64,000 bases of DNA from Sipunculus nudus. Lineage: Eukaryota; Annelida; Sipuncula; Golfingiida; Sipunculidae. The number at the start of each line of letters is the position of its first letter. Positions within the stretch are counted from its first letter, which is position 1. Made by a program: the position numbers and the translations under genes. Shown here in pieces: positions 49,190-60,903 of the stretch. The DNA is taken from positions 69,263,916 through 69,327,915 of the forward strand of contig CM049315.1 in NCBI GenBank assembly GCA_026874595.1. The letters are read 5' to 3'. The notes under the pieces are model-generated. The model did not search any database. It saw only the letters and a list, made by a program, of their open reading frames with translations, and had not been told where the DNA came from.

Positions 49190-49690
49190 TTGGGTATGAT
49201 TACAATTTTATTGCATAATATGACAATGGGTGGTCCATAGGTCATGAATCAAGGTGATGCCACCTTGTCATTGTTTGGCAATTTCTTTTGTGGCCAAAAT
49301 CCGAAATGGCTCCTGTAATAATTAAAAAAATTCAAAGAGTGGATGCAAATTACGTTTTTACTCAATGTGATTACAATTATATTTCATAAAATGGTAAAGA
49401 GTTGCCCATGCATAGACTTTGCATTAAGCGAGTGCTACCACCTCTTCCTTGAGAAATCTATGTTTTTGCTCCAAAATTCAAGATGGCGTCTTTAAATATT
49501 AAAACAAATCGCAGAATGGATGCAAATGAAGCGTAAACCCGGTGTAAATACAATTTAGTTTCTAGAAATGATAAACAGTGGCATGTGGACCATGAATGAA
49601 GCGGGTGCTACTACGTCTTAAGTGGGAAATCTTCGTTTTGGCTAAAAAAACCCAAGATGGCGTCTATGATGTCGTGCGGTGGTGGAACCT
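49190..49690. repeat. degenerate tandem repeat, three units of about 175 bp
   Basis: Each unit runs: AT(T)ACAATTT.., ATAAT..GACAAT or AAATGATAAACAGT, TGG(T)CCAT..(A)TGAATGAAG.G, TGCTAC.AC.TCTT, GGGAAATCT..TTT, AAGATGGCGTCT, then AGA.TGGATGCAAAT. The third unit is cut short near TGATGTCGTGCGG. Not coding. Confidence 0.55.
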
Positions 49691-52600
49691 GATTTTTAAA
49701 ATGGCAATTGAGGCGTTAAAACACTTAAAACTGTAACGTTGATAAAACTTTTGTCACTTTATTGATTTTTAATGACCAAACAAAAAGCCGAGCTTCGACC
49801 ATAAACACAAAAATGTAACATAATTCTTTAGCAGAAAAAAGAAGATAGACCAAATTTTAATATGTGTGTTTTCTGAAAGAACTGTGTTTGATAGCAAACT
49901 GTTTCTGCCATGAACGATTTAAGTGTGAAAAATTAATTGTGATATGATAAACGTTTCGGGAGCTCTATGCGCATGTGCACAGTCATATGTGCCACACGGA
50001 TAGTGTTGGTGGCATTTTTATTTATGCAGAACTGAACGTACAATCTTATGTCATAGGTATCGAACGACCATTCTATGGGAATGATTATTCCTCCTGGGCT
50101 GATCGAGTATCATAAATCTGTTTGTGTCTATAGGAAACATGTATTATCAAATTCCTTTTTAAAGGAATTATTATTATTTACAAAGTGTATCAAGCCACGT
50201 CAATGTGCTGTTTTCTGGTTCAAGGAAATGATGAATCAAGTTGTCATAACAAAATATTCTTTGACATCATGATGTTTTGTGGGAAACCTACGTCAGCAAC
50301 AAGGAGACTGATAATAATAATAATGAAATTTATTAAACAAATTACAATGCCTTGTTCCTCATAGTATGACGTATGAAAGCCCTTCTGACAGAAGAGCCAG
50401 TGATTTTCCGCGATCGCGGACTAAATTGCCGAACTGACAGACCGAAAAGGAACTCCCAATCATGAAAATATATGTTTTAATGTATTTTTTGCCAAAAATA
50501 TCTTAGTAATCCACTTAAAACATATATGCAGTGATATAATTGTCGATGCCGCTGACTGCGTGCGGGGCTTACCCATGTACTTAAGATCCCAGAGCCCTAG
50601 GTTTATTTGTATGTATACAGCGCTCGCGTAAGGGATGCTGGGAACTTGTCTACTTGGCTAAATGCCATCCAGTAGCACGTAATAGGTATATTAAAACAAG
50701 GTTTTTTTTTTCATACGGTGCCGTATTAACCGCGTAAAATGTTCACGAGTCCAGTTAATGAAGACGCTGTCAGCTGGCTTGCACACTGACATACACGGAG
50801 ACTCGCACATGGCACTTCGATTACAAGACAACAAATAGCGCGTTATATTTATAAATATGAAACGGCCTTTCCTCAGGTGACGCCAGATTCAATGTTTGTC
50901 AAGCTTGTATTATTGAACTACGTCATATACCTTTATATGAACATACCTTTATATGAACATTTTATATATACTACTACCTTATTAGGCGGTGACTTTTATT
51001 AAAGAGTTCATTTATTACCATCCTTATTTTTCCTCTTCACCGCAAAGGAAATCTCCAACTGCAGTCATTCATACAATTTTCTCATACAATACAAAATAAA
51101 ATCGTCTGCAAATCGCTATCACTTTGATTAGTTATTATTTTTCAATTTTCACACAACCATCGCTAAAAGATCGTTGGTCTTTCTGAATTGTCCTGTATGT
51201 GTTGTGAAGTCTAACACGTGTACACAAGCCGCAGTGTTAAATTAGAGGATCGTAACGCACTTTGGAAGTTGGCAGATGCGGGCGCGCGCTTATTAGGGAA
51301 TAAAAATTAAAAAAAAAAAATTTGAGAGCGCCCAGGGCGCTTATTACGTCAAATCCGGTAACGATGGATGGTTACATTTCGTAAGGTGGTCCATTTTCAC
51401 AAAATATTAGGTTTTCTGAAAAAAAGCTAATACTGTTGCCTCTGTTGAATGACAAAGTGCATGTTTTATACATACACAGAAAGCTTGGAACATACCCTTT
51501 CTAGTGCTGCTATTTGCCGGTAGCTAAGGAAAGATCCAGAGTCAACAGAAGACCCTAAAGTTACTTATTGATGTAATTTCTGAATGTCCCCAGTGACATG
51601 CTGATCAGCTAAATACGTACATAAAGCTTAATCAGCACACAAATGCTGCAGTAACCACATAATACCATATTATTTGTTGGGCCTACATGTATTGACTATG
51701 TTTTAAAACTATTTACTAATCTCTTAATCATTAAAAGATAAAGCTTCTACCCAAATAGCCCTTCAAGGTTATGGTGTCCCGTTTCATTTTAGAAAATGAC
51801 ATGAATTTTTCAAAGTGTTGCTAGAGGGCTCAAAATTCATAATATGGTTTAGAATTGTTCATTACACAAAGTTCATAAGTTGTTCTTTTAGGAAAAGTAA
51901 ACATTAATTGCTGTTGTTCATTGCTGGTTTTACACTTTCTGTATCAATTTCAGTGAATGCTTTGAAACGCAACCAATTTTTGATAAAACTGAAGAGAGGT
52001 TCCCTGTTACTCTGTCCAAACATTTCAACCAATAAAGTCATTTTTGTATATGGAGTCCACCACACAAATGCTCATAAATTAAGCTTTACTTTGGTATATC
52101 ATATGCATTTCTACCTCCTGAAAATCGGTGAATGAAATGTAACGCCTTATTTACGTCTCAAAAAACTACTTTAAAATCAGAATGTTACAGGAATGAGTAT
52201 ATATATCTCCATTCACTCCTCATTTATCAGGGCAGTCATCATTATAATGAGTGGCAGTGAATCTAATGATTCTAGGATAGAGCTGTGGAGGATAAACAAG
52301 GGCCCAAGGACCCAGTGCTCACCTGTAAACATTTGCATTGACAAAATCAGAAAAAAAAAATTATTTTTATGTGCCGTAAACACCACTGAATTATATACTG
52401 ACCAACAAACAAAATATTTTTTAGAACAATCTATAAACCCATTTATTTGTATGAATTTAATCATAATGTGACATCAAAAGGTCAAGGACACATCTAGGTT
52501 ATGAGCACTTTATTGAATGGGCTTGGTCCTCTTTTTTTAAGGTTTCATCTGACACTACACTTGCGTTACAAAAGAATTAGCATGATGAAATGGGACTGTT

Positions 52601-53883
52601 ACATTAAGGACCAGATGTTTTTATCTGGTACTACTTTGCTTTCCTGAGAGAAATAAAATATGTGTCAATTTACAGGTTAAACAAAAGAGAGATGTGTATA
52701 CGCCATGATTTCCTAATGTATATAGTAGCTAGTGCAATGTCCAGTTATAAGGTAAGACCTCATATAGGACATTACTGACCACCAAGACATCATACCTGTG
52801 CACTGTACTGTTTCAGTTATATAATTTTGAAGTGAGACCTTGTTTCACGTACATTTGTGTACTTAAAAATTCAAAATTTTGAATGATTCCATGTTTTTAA
52901 TTCTTAATTTACCCCTTTCGATTTTTGTTGTTTGACAAAAAAACGTGTATCCACAATCATTGACTCTCATACCTATGAAAATTTCATTGTGGCCAAACAA
53001 AAATTAAAAGGTTAATGAAAATAATGTTTTCTGTTAATCCTGAAAATTTCAGTTAAATATCTTAAATAGTTCTTGAGATACATCAGTTTATTATAAAGAA
53101 ATATAAACGGGAGAAAAAGCAGTTTGAAGTTGCAGTTTATATGATATTATATAGCATTTAAATATGGTTTTTAATGCCATACTTGGTTAATTAAGGAGTT
53201 TTAACCTTTATTCTTTACTTTTTCCTTAAATGGTCAATTTGACCCATATCACCATATTTGGACCACCTCGCGAAATGCGACCGGATATGAATTTTTCATA
53301 AAGCCTTTTTAGATTTTTGTTTTTATTTCAATCTATGTGAACATTTTTGGTTTTGTTTTTATTTCATTCAATGTGAACCCTCTGACAGGAACTGTCCGTT
53401 TATGTGAATGGAATATACTTTCATAAACAACTATGTACATGCAGTAACTCTGTTACCATTAAACAACCCACATCATTTCTTTGGAAATATTTATTCATGC
53501 GCAAGGGAGTTACTTAATTAATGTAAGATACATTATACGTATACAGTCCCAATAGATAAAAGATCATACATCATCATTTGGAATTTTCACAGAATTTGAT
53601 AAAAAGTAAGTCGATGTATAAATGGAATGCTCTTTGTGTCGAATGCAAACTTGTTGCAGATAAACTGTCCGCTTTAACCTATCTATACAGATAATAAAAA
53701 AAATAAAGAATTATGACTAATACTGACAATTATCACTGTGAATGAGGACTTATTTGCTGTAACCTATATTGTGGTGAATGTTACCAAATTCGGCGGACTA
53801 TAAAAAACAACGAACAACAATCGTGGCCCTAATACAGTACGTTGATACTGACACCTTTCAGGGAAAGGCACGTACACGTTGGG

Positions 53884-53900
53884 TGACGTCATTGACGTCA
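53884..53900. promoter_or_regulatory. two perfect CRE palindromes one base apart
   Basis: TGACGTCA at 53,884-53,891 and again at 53,893-53,900. Such close pairing is unlikely by chance in AT-rich DNA. No TATA box or gene start is evident within 100 bases on either side. Possible CREB/ATF site of an unknown transcript. Confidence 0.35.
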
Positions 53901-55056
53901 CGACTCGCACTCCAAACATGGTCATAATGTCACCTGCTACGTGCCAGTGTAAAAAAAATATGCAACAGACCCCCGATGAAACACTAGAGCGTATTTCGGG
54001 ATTATTTACGTATGGATCGCATCCCAAATTTAATAAATTGTTCCTTGTGTCATTGCAGAGGTATCCTGATAATTTCATCATCCTCCGTTCCGGAATTTTT
54101 TTGTGTTATCATGTACACAGTCACACAGACAAACATACTCTGTCAAACACTTAACCCCCTCCGCTTTGCTTGGTGGAGATAATAATTAAAACGTGCATTC
54201 AGACGTCAAATACCAGTGCACCTAATAAAATTTTATACCATATACACGTGAACCGCAGAACACAGTTCAGAACTGGGCGTTTGCTGATTGGCCAGAATGA
54301 ACAGCCATCCCCCCCCCCCTAAAATTCTGCTGACACTTATACCAGTCAACTACTGGCAAGTGTTATATTTGTTATAGATAAATAATCGCACACAGTTCAT
54401 ATACACACATGTAAGCGCGTCATCGTCGCACACCACACGAACATTGTCTTGCATGTTGCGCTTTAATTTGTCTTTGTCCTTTTGTTGCAATTAATTTTTT
54501 CATACATAATAAGCATCTACGGTATTTGAAAGTGAGTCACATAAGAACATGATAAAAATAGGTTTTATTTTATTTTCACCTCAATGTCAAGGCTTGCATC
54601 AATGCTATGATAATACCAAATAAAATGTATAATATTAATATGTGTATTATTTGATATTGCGTACTATGTTCACGAGGCAATGTATTGGCCACTTTGAAGT
54701 TTTCTTTGTGCGTTCATTGCCAAAAGCGCCCTTAACCTAAAACTGGGTCAGTTCCGAGCAAGTCTTTTTCTCAACCTTAGCTCCCGTGCTCTCTGCTCCC
54801 ACCACGCTGTGCTAGATCTTGGATACTGGTCTAAGCCGCACATATACAGTTATTCTTCTCTCTGATCCAGCAGACCACGGCCTGGAGCAGTTGTTTCCGT
54901 GGACCCGTGGCTCCGCCTGTGGCCACTTCATGCTTTACTCAGCTCCTGTCAACTCATCGTCAGACCAGAGGCTGCACTGACTGACGGTTATGGTGAAGAG
55001 ACTTGTAACAATTTGTAACAATGCCTGATGGACTTGTTTTTTCCTCGGCTCCTTGT

Positions 55057-57913
55057 TCAAGACGTCTGTGCTGTCCTCAGCTTGTGAAGCACTACGGGTA
55101 GAGTGTCCATCTTCTGTCTCACCTCCAACGGGATATGATCATTCTCCTTAAAACTGTAACAGATAGAAAGAGAAAATAAGATGTAATCCCAGATTTATAT
55201 ATACTGTGAGCAAATAAATATGGTAAAATAAACTGAGGCATAGATACTGGAACTGACGGAACGATTCTTATCAACCTATTTTGTCTGATTGTTAAGGTTT
55301 AATTATTTCTATTTTGCCTGTGGAGCTCATTGATTTGAATATGATTATAGTCAATGTAAGTAGCTGCGCTGAGATTTGCCAGGTTTGGTATATAGCTTGC
55401 ATGTTTCGAGTAATTCTTAATTATATTTATCAACCATATATAAAGTTATATTTTGATCAAGGAAATACGTACCTAGCTGAGCATCCATTAGCACCAATAT
55501 ACTTGATGACCATGGGACTGTGTTGAAGTTTAAGTTCTGAACCGTCAACAAACTGGACAGACACTTCCTTGTTGGACCACTGAGTGCCACAGCCGATACC
55601 AGGGACGAATACTTTACACAGGACCGTTGGTTCTGTCAGGGACCTATGGTTACTGCTTGGTGACGGCGAAGCAGACGATGGTGAAGGAGGCGCCCCCTGG
55701 TTTAGCGGGGATTCCGGAGACGCCGCCATGTTTGTATGTGCTTTGGATGACAAAGATGATCTCGTTAACCAGCTGGTTTGTGGAGATTCTTTCTTTGCCA
55801 AGTTCGACGACCCTGTCTGAGGAGACGACACGCGTGAAACCAGAGCTGTGTACCTCGGATATGAAGGAGAGTTGGACTTTCTGACAGGAGGACGGCTGCA
55901 AAAGTAAAGAGACCAGTTGAATATTCAGCGCATAGGATTTCACTGAAGTTTTGCATATAATAATATTGTCCTAAACATTTGTTTTATTTGCCATCACTGA
56001 AGTCAAAACAATTAACGCATTACAAATCAACATTAATGGAACAGTCTGTATTTTATTATCTTTAAATTAACCGGGGGACGTTATTGTTAAAAAAAAATAG
56101 TCTATCGTATGTTACCTTGACCGTTAGCAAAATGTTATTTGTAAAAAAAAATTATCTCATTTAATCATTTGAAATAATTGGAAAAAAATAAACGTCGGAT
56201 AAACCCTCATTTTTTTCTAATGTGAATTGTTTGACTGTAACGATGTAATGTTTTGCCTCACCTTCCGATCACTACTGGGAAGCAGGTGGCATTTGATCTT
56301 GATCCTCCGTTCATCCCCATCGTCATCAGGGAGACGAGGTTCAGACATTTCTGACGATACTGGAAAAACAAAATTATAACAAAATGAAAAATAACAATAA
56401 GGAATAGTTTCGAAAATCAAGTCCAGGTTCACTTATTCTTTTAATTAGTAAATAAAAGGTTATTTCAACCACCGGGCATATGCCAAAAATTATTTAATAA
56501 TATGCACTTGTATATATGATTCCTTTGTTATAGGAAACCTTAAAAGAAGAAAAAAAATTTAAGTACCTGCAATTTCAATAGGTCTAATTAAGATATTTTA
56601 TCAAGTTCAGTCAAAATTAGTTGTAAATTCTTACCTTCATCGCATAAGTGTAGATCTCCCTGTTCTTCGGGTCTAGTTGTTGGAAGCTGGTGTCAGTCTC
56701 CAGTGTGATAGAACCCCCGTTACTCTGAGTGATGGTTGTGACGTCATCGCTGCTGCGGACCTTGACGCCGTCATAAAACGCCGCCTCAAAGTCACAGTTG
56801 TCGTTCTCCATTAGCATACACTTGGCCTGGTCCGTGTACATGGTCACTTTTGGTGTTCTCGACTTGACCAGTTCAACAAATCTGAAACATCAATTACAAA
56901 TAATGTTACATTGCAAATAAACCAGACAACATGAAGAAAAAATAATTGATTTTATCCAATTTATAAGAAATTTGTTAGAAATCAATTTGCTTAAAGGTCC
57001 ATTAAATATAATATTATTCTTCTTTTTGTATTTTGAATATAATCACCTTGCCGCATGCTGGTACTTCTTCCAGTATTTCTGGGGCAGCCTGTCGTGGCTG
57101 AACTCCCTGACGGAGCCTACTGCAGAGCTGACTGGGCTGTCACTGACTGTCATGTTGTCACACTGGGGCTGATAGACCTGTATCACGTGACCATCAGGGC
57201 TGATCTTCATTACCTCTCTCACGATCTCCAAGTCTTGTTTAGTTTTGAGGATCTCCAAGTACACGCTGCAGTCGTCTGTGATCGTCATCTGTAAAGAAAA
57301 ATAAAATGTGAATATAGAAATGATTCTCAGTAACTATCGCATTTTATCAATTATCTATAGCTTTCCAAGTTTAACGAAAGAACAAATCCAGTATTTTTAT
57401 TACAAATATTGATAAATAACTATTTTCTTTAAATTGTCTAAATAACATTACAAAATATATCGATGTCAAGTTTAACTCATTCCATATACATACATAATCT
57501 TTGAGGTAGCAGCTTACATTTACAATACAATGAAAACAAGAACTTACCACAAGACTGCGAATTTTCTGACGAAAAGGCTCCAGGCGAAAAGACGTGAGAG
57601 GAGGAGTCGGACAATTGTCCACGTGACCATATTTGACGTCACTCAATGAGGAGGAACAACTTTCTCCCTGGCTGTAACTGGACACCTGAATAAAATGGGA
57701 AAAGAAAATTATGATGTATGGCTTAATAGAATACTTCAAATGTCATGTTTCAGTATAGTTTAGGTACATATATATGTCATAAGTTATACCAAATCATATA
57801 TTTTCATTTTCTCTAAAAATATTGATTAAAATGTAAATAAGGCTTTAAGGAATTAATGTTATTTAAATTAACTTGTTTTTTAAGTTAACACTTACCATAT
57901 TTTGAACTCCCAT
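55057..57913 (-). CDS. PLK4-like: kinase-less PLK4-like protein B (PB1-PB2-PB3), 7 exons, 420 aa
   Basis: Exons (minus): 57,913-57,896; 57,685-57,548; 57,288-57,047; 56,881-56,635; 56,359-56,262; 55,895-55,473; 55,153-55,057. All are GT..AG and sum to 1,263 nt, open throughout. It starts MGVQNM and has the same plan as protein A: PB1 (VMKISPDGHVIQVYQPQ, YWKKYQHAARFVELV), PB2 (MYTDQAKCMLMENDNCDFEA), Ser/Pro linker, PB3 (TVLCKVFVPGIGCGTQW) and C-terminal KENDHIPLEVRQKMDTL, the counterpart of human PLK4 NEKLPDYIKQKLQCL. It differs from A at 8 of 81 residues in exon 3 and 5 of about 82 in exon 4. Exon 6 is shorter by two single codons. Intron lengths differ by 2 to 85 nt, so the constraint is on the protein. 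No kinase exon is visible in the 6 kb upstream that remain in the window. Confidence 0.85.
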
Positions 57914-57921
57914 TTTATATG

Positions 57922-58290
57922 TTGTTTCTATGGCTTATGAATCTGGTATAGACTTTAAGATTACGATCAAGTTATATATAATTACAACGGCTGAGGCGGG
58001 TGGTTATATAGTCTTAACTGAGCTCTCGTCGAGAACATCTGATGGATTCTGAGGACCATTCATTTTATTTATTCACATTAAAGTTAAGAAACATGTTTGA
58101 CCTCGTCCGCCCTGACCTGTTTGATCTTGTTTTGTCAATCACGTGACCTACAGGGTAAATCAGTCGGGTGTATCGTTGTAGAGTAGCAGTAATTAACAGT
58201 AATCAGATCAGTCGCGGCGAGCGAGCACGGACGGAGCAATCTTCCTGAACGTAATTAGTGCAGCTATTAATATGAAATAGTAAATGATGA
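57922..58290 (-). promoter_or_regulatory. putative promoter of kinase-less PLK4-like gene B
   Basis: TATATATA at 57,973-57,980 lies about 60 bases before the ATG, and TCACGTGAC is at 58,139-58,147. The spacing is nearly the same as in gene A (TATA-like to ATG about 60 bases, E-box to ATG about 230). Confidence 0.5.
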
Positions 58291-59474
58291 TTAATGGTAT
58301 CACTGTACTCTTGTTTCACACTCATAACTTTTGGTTTTCTTGGTCTTTATATTGAATGTTCTTATCACAAATACGACGACTAGAGTAATGACAATGTCAA
58401 CGCTGATCGCGATTATCTTTTCTGGATCTGCTTCCTATGTCTAGCATGTTTCCATTTTAAAAATCTCTGCACATAGGCCAAGGAAAAATTAAATCTCGAA
58501 AGTGATAAAATTCAGTTGAACTCTAACATAAAACTAAAGTCGGGGTTCCCATTAAAAGTAAGCTGTATTTTATATGATTACAAGGTTATACTATGCAAAT
58601 ATTATATATTTTATTTACTGTATGGATTTTGAAGAGATATATTCCCACTAAATACTAAAATATATGTTTTTATGATTTTATTATATTAATATACAAATTC
58701 GTATTTTGGTATTATTTTGTAATTATAAACAAGTAATGTGGAGTAATGTAAAGAGCTCAAATATTAATTAATATGAATACTACTTGTAATGCTTGACCAG
58801 TCTATGTTCTCTCAGTGAAGTGAGCAGCAGTTCACTCATGCGTGACAAGTCATCCAGACATGAAACAGTCGTGTCGCCCTTGCCTTGAAACGATACTTAA
58901 TATGCAGGGGTGCAGTATCCCGCCGAGATCCCCAATATAGCATACGCATCACTCCCTCACACACACACTCACACACACATACACACGCACACATATGTAT
59001 ATATATATACCTTTTTATATTTTCCCCAGAAAGCAAACATATATGTGTATTAACAATTATACATTGTATTTTCCTGTTTCATATATCCTCGGTTTTTCCT
59101 TTAATCTGAATGAATACACTGTCTTTCCAGAATGTGCTGTGCTGCATGTTTGTATATACATGACTCTGCCCTCAGTGTTTAGGGAGGATAAAGGCTGCAT
59201 TGTGCATGGTTGATGCCCAAGAGGTAGGGATTATGTCAGAACTTTCACCTCTAGTAGTATACAACTCGTTATATAAGACAAAATAGTTATAAATGTAGCG
59301 TAATTATGAACTGGTTATATATAGCCATTCTACAGAGTGGACATACAGAGTCTTTCATTGATTTAAACATTTAACAAAGTTTCAATGGTTATGTAGAATT
59401 TTAATTTTTGCTCATGTATTATCTTGCATCTCAGTGTTAACAATTAGAAGATACACTTTATTAAATATGTTGAT

Positions 59475-59690
59475 TTCCTTTTAATTGTAGAATATCCAGA
59501 GCCCTGCTCCAGTCCTTGTTCTTGAAGCGGACCAGTAGGGTCTAAGAAGTAGCTATAGATGGGCAGTCTCCTCAGGGACAACATGTCCAGATTCCGCCAG
59601 GTGCTGCGGATCGAGTATGACAGTTTGTGGGTATTCGCCTTAAAATATACCCAAAGCAAGTTCAAAAGATACTGCACTGCTCCTTGAAAA
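59475..59690. other. coding-like segment of unknown identity
   Basis: Composition is near 50% GC inside AT-rich DNA. Plus-strand reading gives MGSLLRDNMSRFRQVLRIEY and FALKYTQSKFKRYC, then a stop; the minus strand gives WRNLDMLSLRRLPIYSYFLD. Neither matches a family I know, and no convincing splice pair was found. It may be a pseudogene piece or a conserved exon of a gene reaching outside the window. Confidence 0.25.
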
Positions 59691-60856
59691 ATACATAGTA
59701 GGCCAGTCATGCAAAATTTCCACAGGAGAGAACTCTTTTGACCAGCAAGCTTAATATTTATATATTTATATATTATATATGTGCGTGTATTGTCTGGTTG
59801 ATACTGAGCTTAATAAGAAAAAAGTTTAATCCAATAGGAAGATAAAATAATGTGGAAATGGTTCATTTAGCGTGTCTTAATTTTAGCCAACGAAATTTTA
59901 ACAATTCGAATTATTAAACGATTGTATAAATGACAGGTATGTAGCGCTCGGGTGACCGACCGCGTGCATTTTACGGATGACTTAGTACCTTGACCGCAAG
60001 ATGTGAACAACACGTAATTAACCAGGAATAATCATGTTTGATGATGATGCATTGGTACTGCACCCAAAAGGTTGTTTGACATTTGTCTAAGTTGTAGAAT
60101 TACTCAACAACAACAATTGTCTTTACTAACAAGAAGCAGCCCGCTATGTGTACTACAAACAGAGCTGACAACAATCGCGACTGGCTCTCAGCTCTGTGAA
60201 AGTTTATTAAGTCATTTGGGAGGGTTTCCAAATGTTTTCAAATGCTGCTTGTTTCATATTTATTTATAAAAATCACTATAAAATCAGAGGGGATTTCAGC
60301 TGAGATATCCCTTGCTTATAACCTCCTATGATAACATGACTACTCTAACAAGCTGGCTGAAGAAGCTCAACTCAAAGGATTACCAGCCCCACATATTATA
60401 TATCATTGTGTAAGGCGAGAACGCTGCCGTCTTTCAAGCATCGAAATAACGCGCGTTAGCTAATGCTAAAAGCGCAAAAAATTAAACCCCGCTAACAAAA
60501 CCACCTCCACAGTATCTGTTCATTTTTAATCCCCATATGATCTTTTTTAGCTATACTTAGTAACTTAGTCTTAACACGACTGCTTTCTTCCCGCTTGCTC
60601 CACGTCACTAATCTGATGAAGGTAAATCATTTTATTTGGTAATACTACTCACGTCACGATACCTGATTAATGCAGCACGCACAGAACGATGTCTCCTTAA
60701 CGTAAAGTCAATTTATGGTTCCCTAAATCATCAACTGAACACGAAAATAATTTTGAATCTTCACATTGGCGGATGCCGAACGTGGGACCTCAGTACTAGG
60801 TTGTCCGTTGATGAGTATCATAGAAGGCTAAATTCTTAAATCTGCATTTAAGTTTT

Positions 60857-60903
<47 letters not shown>

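Larger units (their letters stand above)
48770..54385. other. 5.6-kb spacer between the two PLK4-like blocks
   Basis: No exon that I can support on either strand, and no kinase motif (no GxGxFG, VAIK, HRD or DFG pattern in any open frame of useful length). It holds the degenerate tandem repeat at 49,190-49,690, a pair of CRE palindromes at 53,884-53,900 and ordinary AT-rich sequence. A 105-codon open frame at 54,081-53,764 (minus) has no recognisable family. Confidence 0.6.
54388..58955. repeat. tandem duplication block B (contains kinase-less PLK4-like gene B)
   Basis: Partner of 43,385-48,770, same orientation, about 11 kb apart start to start. It is shorter because it lacks the MITE and AT arrays of block A. 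Confidence 0.85.

Noticed and set aside
47000-54385. A kinase domain belonging to PLK4-like gene A
   Set aside because: I looked for glycine-loop, VAIK, HRD and DFG patterns on the minus strand between the two genes and found none; the spacer holds only repeats and unsupported ORFs.
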